A stretch of 64,000 nucleotides of DNA, from contig LRSL01000095.1 of assembly GCA_001563335.1 (NCBI GenBank), positions 1-64,000 on the forward strand, written 5' to 3'. The notes beneath the pieces are model-generated. The model saw only the letters and a program-made list of their open reading frames with translations, was not told the DNA's origin and did no database searches. Shown here one piece after another: positions 63,019 to 64,000 of this stretch (position 1 is the stretch's first letter; every line of letters begins with the position of its first letter). Made by a program: the position numbers and the translations under genes. This DNA comes from Candidatus Thorarchaeota archaeon SMTZ1-45 (GTDB lineage: Archaea; Asgardarchaeota; Thorarchaeia; Thorarchaeales; Thorarchaeaceae).

Positions 63019-63429
63019 TTGGCATCTAACACGGGATTGACACAAGGTCTAGGTAGACGCCTTTTGACCTGGAGCATTCTGAACGTCATTATTGGTGGTC
63101 TGTTTTTCTTCATCTCTCCTTTTTCTTTTTTGAAAGGTATTGGCCTTCAGGGAATACTCTGGGGGTTAATTGATGCAGTAATTGCTTTGTTCACTTTATT
63201 CAAACAAAATACTCAACTAATAGAGAAAATTTCAAAGGTTCTACGTATTAACATCGTATTAGACATCGGTTATCAACTAGTTGGAATAACATTACTGGTT
63301 TTTTTCTGGCAGGACGCTTTTCTCGCTGGGAATGGACTTGGAGTGATTATTCAAGGATTATTTCTATTTTTTTTGGATCTTTATTATTACTTAAGATTCA
63401 ACCAACTATCTCACAATGGAAAATCATAG
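63019..63429 (+). CDS. Small four-TM protein (DUF6992-like), paralogue 2
   Basis: TTG 63019 has GGAGGG upstream. The 136-residue protein is a clear paralogue of the one at 50766, with four TM helices and the shared segments G-I-G-L-Q-G-I-L-W-G-L-I near residue 41, Q-D-A-F-L-A-G-N-G near 97, and I-I-Q-G-L-F-L-F-F-L-D-L near 109. Function is unknown. It lies 75 nt upstream of the heliorhodopsin gene on the same strand. Confidence 0.72.
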   Translation: MASNTGLTQGLGRRLLTWSILNVIIGGLFFFISPFSFLKGIGLQGILWGLIDAVIALFTLFKQNTQLIEKISKVLRINIVLDIGYQLVGITLLVFFWQDAFLAGNGLGVIIQGLFLFFLDLYYYLRFNQLSHNGKS

Positions 63430-63504
63430 TGTCATGTAAATGAATGCTCGGCACTATTTTAGTGCATAATTTATATTCCAGTAGACTGATGTTTCTTGAT
63501 TATT

Positions 63505-64000
63505 ATGAGTTCTAATGAAACGTATGAAGTACGTTCCAGCGGTGAATCTCCAATTTCCTTTTCTTATTTGAAGAAGTTCAATCTTTACGCTGGCGTTCTT
63601 CATCTTTTAACAGGCGTGTTGATGCTCTTCCTAGGTCTTACCTTAGAGTGGTCACAGGATGTATACACTATCTACCTTGATTTTGAGATTATCAGCTTTG
63701 ACCCATTTGAGTTTCTAGTGCAACCCACACCAGCAGTTCTCTTCACTTTGACTAACATAGGAGTTATACTTGCATCTTTTCCATTGATGTCTGCACTAGC
63801 TCATTTTCTCATTGCATTTCCGCTAAATGACAAATATGTGGAGAATCTAAAGAAAGGTATGAATCCCTACAGATGGTACGAGTATTCTGTGTCGAGTTCC
63901 GTGATGATTTTCCTAATCACATTTCTCCTTGGAATATGGGACCTCTGGTCACTTGTGATGATTGTAGTGCTCAATGCCATGATGATAATGTTTGGTTATC
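63505..64000 (+). CDS. Heliorhodopsin (3' part beyond window)
   Basis: The frame is open from ATG 63505 to the window end, giving 165 codons. The product has a short N-terminus, TM1 (about 25-46), a long loop with aromatic and acidic residues, TM2 (about 78-105), a cytoplasmic-type segment, and TM3 starting N-P-Y-R-W-Y-E-Y-S-V-S-S-S-V-M-I with Arg123, Glu126 and Ser128. The R-W-x-E-Y-S motif with the Glu counterion on TM3 is characteristic of heliorhodopsins. The retinal-binding Lys on TM7 lies outside the window. A TATA-like TAATTTATATT lies about 30-40 nt upstream. Heliorhodopsins are light sensors or regulators of membrane enzymes, not known pumps. Confidence 0.82.
   Translation, partial: MSSNETYEVRSSGESPISFSYLKKFNLYAGVLHLLTGVLMLFLGLTLEWSQDVYTIYLDFEIISFDPFEFLVQPTPAVLFTLTNIGVILASFPLMSALAHFLIAFPLNDKYVENLKKGMNPYRWYEYSVSSSVMIFLITFLLGIWDLWSLVMIVVLNAMMIMFGY

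Overview
The window is archaeal chromosomal DNA of moderate G+C. Archaeal traits are AT-rich TATA-like promoters, some placed about 26 nt upstream of start codons that lack a ribosome binding site (leaderless mRNAs), Lrp/AsnC and other winged-helix regulators, DUF35 Zn-ribbon/OB-fold acyl-CoA partner proteins, an archaeal-length LeuC/LeuD pair, and frequent TTG and GTG starts placed by Shine-Dalgarno sequences. A probable longin-fold protein, many TPR proteins, large membrane-anchored surface proteins and a heliorhodopsin at the right edge suggest an Asgard archaeon, perhaps Thorarchaeota-like. This is an inference: the window has no rRNA, tRNA or ribosomal protein gene to fix the taxonomy.

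Layout. 1-8 kb: 3' part of a giant repeat-bearing surface protein, a DUF35 protein with an acyl-CoA dehydrogenase, a longin-like protein, and a membrane protein on the other strand. 8-11.4 kb: leuB-leuC-leuD operon led by a small Cys protein. 11.4-16.3 kb: FAH-family hydrolase, two TPR proteins, a small membrane protein, a PHP phosphatase and an MFS transporter. 16.5-21.6 kb: membrane-anchored subtilase and a P-type ATPase. 21.7-31.3 kb: metabolic block with panB, a DUF1858 protein, an SCP2 protein, glutamine synthetase, three regulators, and a fused kinase / M23 / class III aminotransferase gene overlapping a phosphodiesterase-family gene. 31.3-37.2 kb: secreted HExxHxxGxxD protease, threonine dehydratase-like enzyme, and small unknown or broken genes. 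37.4-43.5 kb: tandem array of four TPR paralogues, the last carrying an in-frame stop. 43.6-47 kb: operon of two thiolase-fold proteins lacking the usual catalytic residues plus two DUF35 partners. 47.3-51.2 kb: gluzincin-like protease, membrane protein and ArsR-like regulator behind a clear operator. 51.3-60 kb: beta-helix surface protein, a decayed HEAT-repeat gene and two overlapping FtsX-type permease genes. 60.2-64 kb: ICMT-like methyltransferase, secreted and small proteins, and the first half of a heliorhodopsin gene.

Themes. Acyl-CoA chemistry recurs (acyl-CoA dehydrogenase, three DUF35 proteins, two thiolase-fold proteins, SCP2). Cell-surface proteins with an N-terminal signal or anchor, a large ectodomain and a C-terminal TM helix followed by basic residues recur (1274-aa repeat protein, 626-aa and 601-aa proteases, 578-aa beta-helix protein). 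Four genes between 35 and 54 kb are interrupted by stops or frameshifts, which means either local decay or assembly error. The most testable ideas are the thiolase-fold/DUF35 operon as a retro-aldolase system, the TPR array, and the GCAAACGT operator that may link the protease operon to the permease pair.
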